13,623 nucleotides of DNA from NCBI GenBank assembly GCA_024402115.1, contig JAKSJQ010000051.1:1-13623 (forward strand), read 5' to 3'. Below the pieces are notes generated by a model. That model made no database searches. It had not been told where the DNA came from and saw nothing but the letters and a program-made list of their open reading frames with translations. A program made the translations under genes and the position numbers. Shown piece by piece: positions 1 through 7,896 of the stretch. This stretch comes from Bacteroidales bacterium. Lineage in GTDB: Bacteria; Bacteroidota; Bacteroidia; Bacteroidales; UBA932. Each line of letters begins with the position of its first letter. Position 1 is the stretch's first letter.

Positions 1-899
1 GCGTGAGGGTCGTGGCAGACGAGAACGGCACCGTAAGGCAGGTGAACCAGTACTACCCTTACGGGGAACTGATCGAGGACGCAAACATGGCAGAGGGGAC
101 ATCATCAGACAACCGCTACCGCTTCACCGGCAAGGAGCTCGCGACGGAGACAGGACTCTACGACTTCTGCGCAAGATATCTCGAGACCTCGATGGGAAGG
201 TTCACCACGATCGACCCGCTCGCCGAGAAGTATCCGTCAATCAGCCCGTACGCCTACTGCGCTGGTGATCCGGTGAATAGGGTGGATCCGGATGGAAGAA
301 AAATCGTGTTCGCTAAAGGAGTGTCAAAACAGTTTATGTCTCGTTTTGAACAGACGGTATTATTCATGAATTCATGTGGGACTTCATATAACATGGCGGC
401 AGTCCAAGCTTCAGAGAGAGTTTATTACGTAGACGATATTTCAAATGCGCCTTTAGATGAGCATGGGAATAGAAGGGAATCCAGTTTCTCTTTTGTCCAA
501 AAAGACGGAAGTGGCGGCACAATATATTGGAATCCGTATTTGGTAGTATTTAATCAAGGTACTGGTGTGTCATGGTCACCATCAACAAGTTTAGCACATG
601 AATTTGGCCATCTTAACAGGTATGACAAGGCCGCGGATAAAGGCGATGAATATCTGGCTGCATATATTATGATGATGCTTGCCATAGGTTCGGATGATCA
701 ATATGACACAAAGGAAGAAATGGTAACAATAACGCAAACCGAGCAATATGCGGCACGACAACATGGTGAGGTTGGTGATGACCAACAAACTCGTTATAAT
801 CACCAGGGTAAACCTGTCCTGCCACCAGTGAACGGATGGGCTTCAATGACTCCTCAAGAGATATCGCTGTATATATATGAACAATTAAATTTTAATTGA
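1..899 (+). CDS. Rhs-family protein, C-terminal part: Rhs core end plus HExxH metalloprotease-like toxin tip (5' end outside window)
   Basis: The reading frame is open from base 3 and the gene begins upstream of the window. Visible residues 1-99 are the end of an Rhs repeat-associated core: VRVVADENG, YYPYGE, YRFTGKE, TGLYDFCARY, GRFTTIDPLAEKYPSISPYAY and the closing DPDGR. After DPDGR (about base 297) the DNA turns from GC-rich to clearly AT-rich and the protein becomes variable, the standard junction of a polymorphic toxin. The roughly 200-residue tip carries HEFGH (residues 199-203), a zincin HExxH motif. A downstream acidic pair (E238/E239) may supply a further metal ligand, and a Q/R/Y-rich segment follows. 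The arrangement recalls M91/NleD-like peptidase tips, but that family call is tentative. In this family the core forms a shell around the tip, which is released into target cells. The stop codon lies two bases before the next gene, the probable immunity gene. Rhs identity is sure; toxin activity is inferred. Confidence 0.85.
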   Translation, partial: VRVVADENGTVRQVNQYYPYGELIEDANMAEGTSSDNRYRFTGKELATETGLYDFCARYLETSMGRFTTIDPLAEKYPSISPYAYCAGDPVNRVDPDGRKIVFAKGVSKQFMSRFEQTVLFMNSCGTSYNMAAVQASERVYYVDDISNAPLDEHGNRRESSFSFVQKDGSGGTIYWNPYLVVFNQGTGVSWSPSTSLAHEFGHLNRYDKAADKGDEYLAAYIMMMLAIGSDDQYDTKEEMVTITQTEQYAARQHGEVGDDQQTRYNHQGKPVLPPVNGWASMTPQEISLYIYEQLNFN

Positions 900-901
900 T
901 A

Positions 902-1543
902 ATGAATAAGTCCTTGATGGGTATTACATTGTTATTATTCAGTATGCTATTGACTCTTTGTCACCCGAAGGTAGATATTGTCACTGATCAAAATGACAAC
1001 AATGATGGTATAGATTCTTTGTTGGTGTTTTACTCTGATATTGCTGAACGAGGGACAAAATATGGCCTTGGGGCTGGATATGTAATAGTTCTTGACCATG
1101 AAGACCATACCGCCAATGATATGATTAGCTTGGGTGGAGTTTCCCGTTTAAATATTTATGACAAAGAAGCAATTGACAGTTTTGCCAGAATCGTTTTTGA
1201 CAGACCTGATTATGATACTCTTACGTGGTTTCCGCCTTCAGTTTACCGGTTCAATGATGAAGTTTCTGTCAATATACCTGGAGGTTACCAAGATGGCGTT
1301 GATTGTATTGTTGCAGTACTCGCATATACAAAGAACTCTGTTGACACAATATCCATAGGTGATAACAGTCGAGTTCAACTGAACAATTTGTCATTTGATG
1401 ACAATGATGTTTATAAATATGTGCTCAAATTAGTATCTGAGAAGGATTCGACATGGGCAAAGAATAACGAAATACTTAATTATGATGGTCAGTTCCACCA
1501 TTATATTGAAGCATTAGGCCATGATTATCCTAAGAAACAATAA
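902..1543 (+). CDS. Small exported or lipid-anchored protein, candidate immunity protein for the Rhs tip
   Basis: The 213-residue product is not recognised as a known family. I chose the ATG at 902; an in-frame TTG at 896 adds two residues and would overlap the rhs stop codon. The N-terminus has a basic start and a hydrophobic stretch (about residues 5-19) ending in LTLC. This resembles a signal peptide, perhaps an atypical lipobox with C20 as the lipidated residue. The rest is acidic and soluble-looking, with no obvious catalytic motif. The gene is as AT-rich as the Rhs tip and unlike the GC-rich genes that follow, so tip and this gene probably arrived as one unit. Position directly behind a toxin tip, two bases after its stop, is the classic immunity-gene position. 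A signal peptide would place protection in the periplasm or at a membrane. The immunity role is inferred from context only. Confidence 0.7.
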   Translation: MNKSLMGITLLLFSMLLTLCHPKVDIVTDQNDNNDGIDSLLVFYSDIAERGTKYGLGAGYVIVLDHEDHTANDMISLGGVSRLNIYDKEAIDSFARIVFDRPDYDTLTWFPPSVYRFNDEVSVNIPGGYQDGVDCIVAVLAYTKNSVDTISIGDNSRVQLNNLSFDDNDVYKYVLKLVSEKDSTWAKNNEILNYDGQFHHYIEALGHDYPKKQ

Positions 1544-1547
1544 CATT

Positions 1548-1643
1548 AACCTACATACGCACATCTTCACGGCGACCGCGCTCAGCAAGGTGCTCTTCGA
1601 CGGAGGATAAGTTGAAGTGACCTCCACTGCAAGAAAATACTTT
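1548..1643 (+). pseudogene. Rhs core remnant with an in-frame stop
   Basis: After the AT-rich immunity gene the DNA becomes GC-rich again. In the frame of base 1563 it reads IFTATALSKVLFDGG, stop (TAA at 1608-1610), then VEVTSTARKYF. Bacteroidales Rhs proteins commonly carry a K-[IV]-L-[IF]-DGGY-[IV] segment just ahead of the 'YYYLTDHLG' stretch. Here the stop takes the place of the conserved Tyr, which a one-base change from TAT or TAC would explain. The matching part of the intact rhs gene lies just upstream of the window start. I read this as a decayed fragment of a displaced or duplicated rhs core. The match is from memory of the family, not from an alignment. Confidence 0.5.
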
Positions 1644-1644
1644 A

Positions 1645-1687
1645 CGAGGCGGTATAGGCAACCCAAAGGTCATCCTATACCGCCTCG
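1645..1687. terminator. Perfect 14-bp inverted repeat between convergent genes, probable terminator
   Basis: The arms CGAGGCGGTATAGG (1645-1658) and CCTATACCGCCTCG (1674-1687) are exact reverse complements around a 15-base loop. The hairpin lies 20 bases beyond the stop of the minus-strand HD gene and about 100 bases beyond the plus-strand immunity gene, where a shared terminator is expected. There is no clean T-tract on either side; on the minus strand the sequence after the stem is only moderately T-rich. It could instead be a recombination or mobile-element relic at the edge of the rhs locus. Confidence 0.5.
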
Positions 1688-1707
1688 CAGTATAATGGCT
1701 AGTATTA

Positions 1708-2376
1708 TCAGCAGATCTCTGCGCCGTTGATGAAGAGGCGGAACTTGAGGCCAAGCACGCTCGCAGCCTTGTAGCATAGCTCGATGCGAGAGAGGAAAGC
1801 CTTGAAGAAATCCACCACAGGGCTGATTCCGGTGTCTGCGTTGACTTCAAGAATGAACTGATGATTCTCCTTGTCCAGACGTGTCCCGCTCTGGATCACA
1901 GAGTAGTTCACCCTGTCGTGCATGTCCATGTCCGGGCCCGTGTTGCCGGGGCGTACGCGTGAGCGGCGGACATCGCACTTGTCTGCGATGATGAGGGCGG
2001 CAGCGACCGGATTCACCGGGAAGGCCGTGGACTCGTCATGGTTTCCTATCGCGGATACGATGATCGCGATCTCGTCGCTAGGCATTCCCATCTTATTGAG
2101 GATATAGAAGCTCATCATGGCTCCTGACTGCGCATGGTCGATGCGGTTCACGGAATTGCCGATGTCATGCATGAGACCGGCAATCCTGGTGAGTTCCACG
2201 ATGCGTGGCGCATATCCGAGGTCGAAGAGAAGGTCTCCGGCCACCTTGGATACCTTTGACACATGCGGAAGGTTGTGCTCGGTATATCCGAGGCTCTCGA
2301 GACACTTGTCCGCCGCTTGGATATAGTTCAGGATCTCTTCGGATTCCTGGATGTCCTTGAATGTTACTACGCTCAT
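1708..2376 (-). CDS. HD-domain metal-dependent phosphohydrolase family protein
   Basis: The 222-residue product has the HD-superfamily metal pattern: H38 (NLPHVSKVS), H70-D71 (GLMHDIGN) and D132 (IIADKCD), with H81 and H113 as further candidate ligands. Such proteins hydrolyse phosphate bonds in nucleotides or signalling molecules; the substrate here is unknown. DVRRSRVR after the last metal residue resembles a conserved stretch in a group of HD proteins of gut bacteria. I chose the ATG at 2376, preceded by a purine-rich CAGAGAG, 14 bases after the potD stop. The frame runs open to 2529, but that stretch lies in the potD 3' end and reads as proline/cysteine-rich noise. The gene is last in the porin-pot operon, so it is probably co-transcribed with polyamine uptake. 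A functional link is possible but not shown. Confidence 0.85.
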   Translation of the reverse strand: MSVVTFKDIQESEEILNYIQAADKCLESLGYTEHNLPHVSKVSKVAGDLLFDLGYAPRIVELTRIAGLMHDIGNSVNRIDHAQSGAMMSFYILNKMGMPSDEIAIIVSAIGNHDESTAFPVNPVAAALIIADKCDVRRSRVRPGNTGPDMDMHDRVNYSVIQSGTRLDKENHQFILEVNADTGISPVVDFFKAFLSRIELCYKAASVLGLKFRLFINGAEIC

Positions 2377-2390
2377 CTCTCTGTCTGGAT

Positions 2391-3704
2391 TTAGCGGCGC
2401 TGTGATGGACGGCGGCGGCGGTTCTTCTTCTGTGAAGATACGAGGAAATATGCGACAGCTGCAGCAAGTACGAGGGCAAGGATGATGTAGGTCATGAGGC
2501 CTGCACGGCTTCCCTTTACGTTCTGCCACATGGCGAGGAGCTTCTCGGTGTCCTGACCCCAGTCATGCTCGAGGGCGCAGCGCTCGACGACGGTGATGTC
2601 CGGATAGAGGACAGGATTGACATGCACGCTGTCGGCATCCTCACCGAAGAAGTATGAGAGGTTGACTGCAGGATAGGACTCGTCAATCTGCGACTCGAGC
2701 ACCTCGATGGCACCGTTCGCCGCGATATATCCGGTCTCCTCCATGCAGCGGATTGCGATGTCAGGACGGCACATGAAGTCGATGAAGTAGGTTGCGGCCT
2801 TGATGTTCTTCGCGTACTTAGGGATGACCCAGCCGTCGAACCATACAGTAGAGCCCTCCTCAGGCACGATATAGTCGAGGTTCACGCCAACTGATGCAGC
2901 CTCCTCGATGGCCCATACGGCATCACCGCTCCAGTTGAGGGATACGAGCGCGCGCTCCTTGGTGAGCTGCTCCTTGCCGAGGTCGGCCTCGAAGCCGCAA
3001 ACGCCGGGTTTGCACTCGAGAAGGTATGCCTCGACGTCTGCGATGCTCTTGTCAGAAGAGTCGGACATGAGCTCCTGGAGAGTCACCTCACCGTTCTTGA
3101 GCTGCTCCTGGCGGAGGTAGATGAGCACCGGTGCGAACACGTCCCTTGGAGCATCCTTGAGAAGGATCTGGCCTGCATACTTAGGGTTGCGGATGATGTC
3201 CCAGGTAGAAGCGTCCTCCCTGCTCACCTTGTCGGTGTTGAAGATGATACCGGTGGTTCCCCACATGTAAGCGACTGAATAGAGGTTCGCATCGATCCTT
3301 GGATTTATGCTGCGGAAGATGTCCCTGATATACGGAGATCTGGTATCCTCGATATAGTTCACGGTGTTGGTAGCCTTGAGAGCCTCGAAGTCGAGAGGAA
3401 GGAGGAGGCCGTTGTTGAGCATGCGCTCGATCATGTAGTCAGATGGGCAGACTACGTCGTAGTCCTCGTGACCCTTCTCGATCTTTGAGAGCATGGCCTC
3501 GTTCACGTCGAAGAGAGAGTAGATCACCTCGATCTTCTCACCGGTCTGCTCGAAGTACCACTGCTCGAACTCAGGGAGCACGGACTCATCGATATAGGAT
3601 GACCAGTTGTAGACTTTGAGGACAGCATCCCTGTCCTTCGCTGATACGGTAACGGCGGCAAGGAGAGCAGCCGCTACTGAGAAAAGCTTGAAAATTTTCT
3701 TCAT
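2391..3704 (-). CDS. potD: Spermidine/putrescine-type ABC transporter substrate-binding protein with C-terminal membrane anchor
   Basis: The 437-residue protein starts with a signal peptide (MKKIFKLFSV..., cleavage likely after VSA near residue 22). A PotD-like type II binding fold follows. VYNWSSY (W34, Y37), LNWSGDAVW (W258) and VWFDGW (W288, D290) match the aromatic/acidic polyamine-binding positions of PotD proteins, and D184/D188 lie in another ligand-contact segment. The usual PotD is about 350 residues. This one adds a hydrophobic helix (about residues 402-422) and a very basic tail (KKNRRRR), which would tether it to the inner membrane with the binding domain in the periplasm. Its ATG follows directly on the potC stop with no spacer, in order behind potA, potB and potC. 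Transport class is clear; the exact ligand (spermidine, putrescine or another amine) is not determined. Confidence 0.93.
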   Translation of the reverse strand: MKKIFKLFSVAAALLAAVTVSAKDRDAVLKVYNWSSYIDESVLPEFEQWYFEQTGEKIEVIYSLFDVNEAMLSKIEKGHEDYDVVCPSDYMIERMLNNGLLLPLDFEALKATNTVNYIEDTRSPYIRDIFRSINPRIDANLYSVAYMWGTTGIIFNTDKVSREDASTWDIIRNPKYAGQILLKDAPRDVFAPVLIYLRQEQLKNGEVTLQELMSDSSDKSIADVEAYLLECKPGVCGFEADLGKEQLTKERALVSLNWSGDAVWAIEEAASVGVNLDYIVPEEGSTVWFDGWVIPKYAKNIKAATYFIDFMCRPDIAIRCMEETGYIAANGAIEVLESQIDESYPAVNLSYFFGEDADSVHVNPVLYPDITVVERCALEHDWGQDTEKLLAMWQNVKGSRAGLMTYIILALVLAAAVAYFLVSSQKKNRRRRPSQRR

Positions 3705-4514
3705 TTATCTTAATTCGTTTTGCTTTGATTTCTTTACTGCACGCAGGTTCATGATGAGCAGGCCCACGAGTATGATGAGGAAGATTATCGTCATCAGAGG
3801 CTTGAGCTCGGGAGTGAGTCCTCCCTTGCGGGCGTCTGCATAGATATAGGTCGACAAGGTCTCGAGACCGGCGCTTCCTGCTGTGAAGAAGGTGACGGCG
3901 AAGTCGTCGAGACTCATCGTGAAAGCGATGATGAAACCGGAGATCATGCCCGGACGGAGCTCGGGGATGAGCACCTTGCGCAGGGCCTGGAACGGAGTCG
4001 CACCGAGGTCGAGCGCCGCCTCATATATGTTCGGGTTCATCTGAGAGAGCTTCGGGAGCACGTTCAGCACGACATAAGGCGTACAGAAGGTGATGTGGGC
4101 GAGGATTACGGTCACATAGCCCTTGCTCACGTGGAGGAACACGAAGAGGAGGAAGAGCGAGACACCGGTGATGATGTCCGGATTGAGAAGAGGGACGTTG
4201 TTGAGGAACTGGATTGTCGCCTTCCTCCTGCCCCGGAGGTTGAAGATGCCGATGGCGGCGAGGGTTCCGAGGACGGTGGAGACGGCACTGGCGATGAGCG
4301 CGATGATGAGGGTGCTCTTGAGCGCCGCTATCAGCGACTGCGCCGAATCAGCCCCAGTGAAGAGGTTCCTGTAGAGGTCGAATGTGAATCCTGTCCAGTT
4401 TCCGAGCGACTTCGCCTTGGTGAAGGAGAATACCGCGATGAAAAGGATAGGTGCATAGAGGATCAGGAGTATGAACCACAGATATGCCTTTGCTATGATC
4501 TTCTTTCCGTTCAT
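3705..4514 (-). CDS. potC: Polyamine ABC transporter permease PotC
   Basis: This 269-residue inner-membrane permease is of normal length for PotC. Hydrophobic segments are visible near residues 10-32, 65-93, 110-130, 135-150, 190-212 and 238-258. The cytoplasmic EAA loop reads EAALDLGATPFQALRKVLIPELRPGMISG (about residues 161-189), the contact site for the ATPase. FTMSLDDFAVTFF after it is typical of PotC/PotI-type permeases. It should form the membrane channel with PotB. Its ATG shares one base with the potB stop codon (TAATG), and its own stop abuts the potD start, indicating tight translational coupling. Confidence 0.93.
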   Translation of the reverse strand: MNGKKIIAKAYLWFILLILYAPILFIAVFSFTKAKSLGNWTGFTFDLYRNLFTGADSAQSLIAALKSTLIIALIASAVSTVLGTLAAIGIFNLRGRRKATIQFLNNVPLLNPDIITGVSLFLLFVFLHVSKGYVTVILAHITFCTPYVVLNVLPKLSQMNPNIYEAALDLGATPFQALRKVLIPELRPGMISGFIIAFTMSLDDFAVTFFTAGSAGLETLSTYIYADARKGGLTPELKPLMTIIFLIILVGLLIMNLRAVKKSKQNELR

Positions 4515-5284
4515 TACAAGAGTCCTCCTTCCTGTTCTGCGCTCTTGTTACCCGGGATGAGGGTGGTGATTCCGATGATGATGAGCATCACGAGTGCGAG
4601 TGCCGCACCCTGGTTCCACATCATGTTGTAGAACTGTTCCTGGATCACGGATCCGAAGAGCTGGATAGTGTTGTTCGTGAGAATCTCAGAGACCGCAAAG
4701 GTGGATACCGTAGGCATGAACACCATCATTACGCCGCTGAGCACGCCCGGCATCGAGAGCGGAAGTGTCACCTTGAGGAACACCTGTGAAGGAGTTGCTC
4801 CGAGGTCCTGTGCCGCCTCGACATACGAGTGGTCCATCCTGTCGAGGATGTTGTAGATAGGATAGATCATGAACGGGAGGTAGTCGTACGCCATACCGAA
4901 GAGCAGGGTTCCCTTTCCGAGGTGGATGCCGAGCCAGTTGAAGATCTCGGCGGTGGCCATGGTCCTCATCAGCGCGTTGATCCACATCGGAAGGATGAAG
5001 AGCACCGCGGTGACTGCGGAACGGTTGAGGGACTTGTCTGCGAGTATGTATGCGACCGGATAGCCGATCAGGATGCAGATAATCGTATTTTCAAGGGCGA
5101 TCTCCAGCGACACGAGGAAGGCGTTCACGAACTTCGGGTCCGTGAAGAAGGCGGTCAGGTGCCTCAGCGTAAATCCTCCGTTCCCGTCCTGGAACGCATA
5201 CACCGCAATCAGCACGAGCGGGAGCACCACGAAGAGAACGAGGAAGATGAAATACGGGAGTGCCCAGGTGGATCTCTTGCCCAT
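4514..5284 (-). CDS. potB: Polyamine ABC transporter permease PotB
   Basis: This 256-residue permease has a hydrophobic N-terminal helix (about residues 8-30) and further membrane segments across the protein. The EAA loop reads EAAQDLGATPSQVFLKVTLPLSMPGVLSG, again matching the family contact site for PotA. PMWINALMRTMA is the conserved PotB/PotH stretch before the central helices. It is two bases downstream of potA and overlaps potC by one base. It is slightly shorter than the E. coli protein (about 275-285 residues), with no motif missing. PotB and PotC together form the inner-membrane path. Confidence 0.92.
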   Translation of the reverse strand: MGKRSTWALPYFIFLVLFVVLPLVLIAVYAFQDGNGGFTLRHLTAFFTDPKFVNAFLVSLEIALENTIICILIGYPVAYILADKSLNRSAVTAVLFILPMWINALMRTMATAEIFNWLGIHLGKGTLLFGMAYDYLPFMIYPIYNILDRMDHSYVEAAQDLGATPSQVFLKVTLPLSMPGVLSGVMMVFMPTVSTFAVSEILTNNTIQLFGSVIQEQFYNMMWNQGAALALVMLIIIGITTLIPGNKSAEQEGGLL

Positions 5285-5286
5285 TC

Positions 5287-6678
5287 CTATTCCTGTTTGT
5301 CGAGTTTGGTGATATGGATGTCCTCAGGCTTGACGGTGATGCCGACGAGGTCGAGCTTGTCCCAGACATCGGTCGTATCCACGAGCACCTTGTAGCCCTC
5401 GTCTGTGGTCACGGTGAGGTGATAGCGGTCGCCCTTGTAGAGGATGAACGACACGAAGCCGGAAACCACTCCGTCCTCCTGCATGTCGAGAAGGTCTACC
5501 TTGGAGAACTCCACCTCGACCTTCACCTCATCCCCTGCCTCGAGTCCGCATTCCCTGCATTCGAAGACGCCGTCGAGGAACTCGACCTCGGTGGCTGACT
5601 TCATCACGCCGTCGAAGACGTTCCTGATGCATGGCTTCTTCATGACCTGGATGTCCTCAGGACGGATGAGAAGTCCCACGGTGCTGCCGACCTCGAATCC
5701 GTTGTAGTCCTGGATCATGAGCTCGTTGCCGGAATCGGTATTGACAAACATCTCGTAATGCACACCCTTGAAGATGCAGGACTTCACGACGGCAGTGAAC
5801 TGCGCTCCGTCGAGCTTCTTCATGATGTAGATGTCCTCAGGGCGCACAACAACGTCCACAGGCACGTTCTCGCCGAAGCCCTCGTCGACGCACTCGAACT
5901 CATGCCCGATGAAGCTGACCTTGCGGTCCTCGATCATGGTGGCGTTAAGAATGTTGCTCTCGCCGATGAAGTCCGCGACGAACTCGTTCTTAGGCTCGTT
6001 ATAGATATCGGTAGGAGTTCCGATCTGCTGGATCTTGCCCTCGTTCATCACGACGATGGTGTCGCTGAGAGTAAGTGCCTCCTCCTGGTCATGTGTCACA
6101 TAGATGAAGGTGATGCCGAGCTTCTGGTGCATTTCCTTGAGTTCGATCTGCATGTCCTTCCTCATCTTGAGGTCGAGCGCTGCGAGCGGCTCGTCGAGGA
6201 GGAGCACCTTCGGCTGGTTCACGAGCGCACGTGCGATCGCGATACGCTGCTGCTGTCCGCCGGAAAGGGTGTTCACGTCGCGGTCCTCATATCCGGACAT
6301 GCTGACCATCTTGAGGAACTTCTTCACCCTCGTCTCGATCTCGTCTTCGGGAACTCCTGCGAGCTTGAGGCCGAAGGCGACGTTGTCATAGACGTCGAGA
6401 TGCGGGAAGAGCGCATACCTCTGGAACACTGTGTTGAGCTTGCGGAGATGCGGTGGAACATCGGAGATGTCCTTTCCTTCCATGGTGATCCTTCCCTCGT
6501 CCGGCTGGAGGAAACCGGCGATCTGGCGCAGCAGAGTGGTCTTTCCGCAGCCTGAAGGGCCGAGGAGTGTGATGAATTCGCCGCGCTGGATATAGAGGTT
6601 GATGTCGTCGAGCACCTTCTTGCCGTTGAAGGATTTGCTCAGGTGCTCAATGTTGATGATGATGTCGTTCTGGATCAT
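5287..6678 (-). CDS. potA: Polyamine ABC transporter ATPase PotA with expanded C-terminal TOBE region
   Basis: The ATPase domain has all the family motifs: Walker A GPSGCGKT (residues 40-47), Q-loop Q86 in [10 protein letters not shown], signature LSGGQQQR (138-145), Walker B VLLLDEP (158-164), and switch His H196 in THDQEEA. It powers the PotB-PotC channel from the cytoplasm. At 463 residues it is well above the roughly 380 of E. coli PotA. The extra length is in the C-terminal regulatory part, where the TOBE-type ending appears three times: [11 protein letters not shown] (278-288), [11 protein letters not shown] (338-348) and [10 protein letters not shown] (449-458). This suggests a triplicated TOBE-like module. 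The gene lies 9 bases after the porin gene and 2 bases before potB. Confidence 0.95.
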   Translation of the reverse strand: MIQNDIIINIEHLSKSFNGKKVLDDINLYIQRGEFITLLGPSGCGKTTLLRQIAGFLQPDEGRITMEGKDISDVPPHLRKLNTVFQRYALFPHLDVYDNVAFGLKLAGVPEDEIETRVKKFLKMVSMSGYEDRDVNTLSGGQQQRIAIARALVNQPKVLLLDEPLAALDLKMRKDMQIELKEMHQKLGITFIYVTHDQEEALTLSDTIVVMNEGKIQQIGTPTDIYNEPKNEFVADFIGESNILNATMIEDRKVSFIGHEFECVDEGFGENVPVDVVVRPEDIYIMKKLDGAQFTAVVKSCIFKGVHYEMFVNTDSGNELMIQDYNGFEVGSTVGLLIRPEDIQVMKKPCIRNVFDGVMKSATEVEFLDGVFECRECGLEAGDEVKVEVEFSKVDLLDMQEDGVVSGFVSFILYKGDRYHLTVTTDEGYKVLVDTTDVWDKLDLVGITVKPEDIHITKLDKQE

Positions 6679-6687
6679 TATCTTGAC

Positions 6688-7794
6688 TTACCTGCTGAAA
6701 ACGCTGAAGTTGTATGTTACACCGAGATTGATTGACATCTCGTTAACCCAGTTGTTCGCTGATATGACAGCATGCACGCGGAGATCCTGGCTGTCCTTGA
6801 GCGGGTACCAGTTAAGGCCTACACCTCCGAAGATATAATTGGTAGGAACGGCGAGGACAGGATTCTGCTCACTCAGTTCGTAGCCGTAGTCCTCGAAGAT
6901 ACCGAAGATGTCATCATCAGGAGTGAAGATCACGGGAGCCTTGAATCTCTCCCAGCCGACCTTTCCGAAAAGTTCGAACCTGTCGTCGAAATTGTATGAG
7001 AAGTTGCCCATCAGCTGCATCTCCTGACCGAAGAAGGTCTTCGCAGTGCTGACCCTGTTCATCCAATCGAGACCGATGGTGAAGTCTCCGAAGTATGCCT
7101 GCTGGCCCAATGAAAGGATCTGGAGGTACTTGTTCGGCTCATATTCGATGAAGTTCACGCCGACCATTGGAGAATAAACCTCGTATTCGCCCCTGTACTG
7201 GAGGCTGTATGCTCCGTACTGGCGCTCCTTGAAGAGTCTGCCGCCGAAAGGAGAGGTCGCAGCCTGGAACGATACGGTGTTCGCCTCATTCGGAGTGGTG
7301 TACGCGATCTTGCCGCCCCACTGGTATACGGGGAGGTAGTTCCAGAGCATCGAGTTGAGACCGAAATGGGCATCGAAATCATACGCATCGTACTCGAAGG
7401 TGCTTATAGAGAGCACGTCCTTTCCGCCGGTGATGCTGAAGCTTCCGGCATTGTCGGTATTGAGGGTATAGGTGAGATTGGCCCAGTCAAGCCAGTTGCC
7501 CGCATTGGAATTGAGGGTGTTTGTATACAGACCGGCTATATCCTGACCCGGGGTCTCATATCCGTAGACAGAGATCCAGTGATTTTCGATTGAGTAGGAA
7601 AAGTTCTCGAGAAAGGTTCCTTCTACGAGAGAATAGAAAGAAGTGTTGCCGAAATCGACGGCTGCGCCTCCATCTTTGTTGATTGGGACATAGGTGTTGA
7701 CGTCGACTCTCGGAATGATGCGGACGTCAACCTCTTGCGAGTACGCAAGAGAGCAGCATAACAATGCCGTGACGAGTACTGAAAGCTTCTTCAT
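6688..7794 (-). CDS. Outer-membrane beta-barrel porin linked to the pot operon
   Basis: The 368-residue product has a signal peptide (MKKLSVLVTALLCCSLAYS, cleavage before Q20). The mature protein is rich in aromatic residues and in alternating polar/hydrophobic strands separated by short turns, as in outer-membrane porins. The end (SINLGVTYNFSVFSR) looks like a final barrel strand, though the last residue is Arg and not the usual aromatic. It is the first gene of the operon, 9 bases before potA, so it may be the outer-membrane entry route for the same solute. The exact family is not certain; general Bacteroidota porins of this size are the nearest idea. Export and barrel nature are well supported, substrate only by context. 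Confidence 0.8.
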   Translation of the reverse strand: MKKLSVLVTALLCCSLAYSQEVDVRIIPRVDVNTYVPINKDGGAAVDFGNTSFYSLVEGTFLENFSYSIENHWISVYGYETPGQDIAGLYTNTLNSNAGNWLDWANLTYTLNTDNAGSFSITGGKDVLSISTFEYDAYDFDAHFGLNSMLWNYLPVYQWGGKIAYTTPNEANTVSFQAATSPFGGRLFKERQYGAYSLQYRGEYEVYSPMVGVNFIEYEPNKYLQILSLGQQAYFGDFTIGLDWMNRVSTAKTFFGQEMQLMGNFSYNFDDRFELFGKVGWERFKAPVIFTPDDDIFGIFEDYGYELSEQNPVLAVPTNYIFGGVGLNWYPLKDSQDLRVHAVISANNWVNEMSINLGVTYNFSVFSR

Positions 7795-7870
7795 TTCGTA
7801 CCATAAAAAGGTTGGTTACATAAAACTTGACCAGAGTGCTAAGCAATCGGAAAAACTGCTATGCCCCGGG

Positions 7871-7887
7871 CTCCGGTACTTCCGGAA
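7871..7887 (-). other. Hairpin in the porin-pot leader RNA
   Basis: In the predicted minus-strand leader upstream of the porin gene, UUCCGG and CCGGAG pair around a five-base AAGUA loop (five canonical pairs and one G-U). If transcription starts near 7890, as the box at 7897-7904 suggests, this stem is at the very 5' end of the mRNA. It may protect the transcript or take part in control. A CCCGGG lies just beyond it. No known riboswitch class was recognised in the roughly 95-base leader. Confidence 0.3.
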
Positions 7888-7896
7888 ATTTGGGTG

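Noticed and set aside
896..901. TTG start for the immunity-like gene overlapping the rhs stop
   Set aside because: An ATG two codons later gives a normal signal-peptide start (MNKS) and needs no rare start codon.
2377..2529. Upstream extension of the HD protein into the potD 3' end
   Set aside because: The extra 51 residues are Pro/Cys/Arg-rich noise over potD coding sequence; the ATG at 2376 has a purine-rich leader and normal operon spacing.
5758..6555. 265-codon open frame opposite potA
   Set aside because: The product is an acidic His/Leu/Val-rich shadow of the PotA codons; potA has every expected motif on the other strand.
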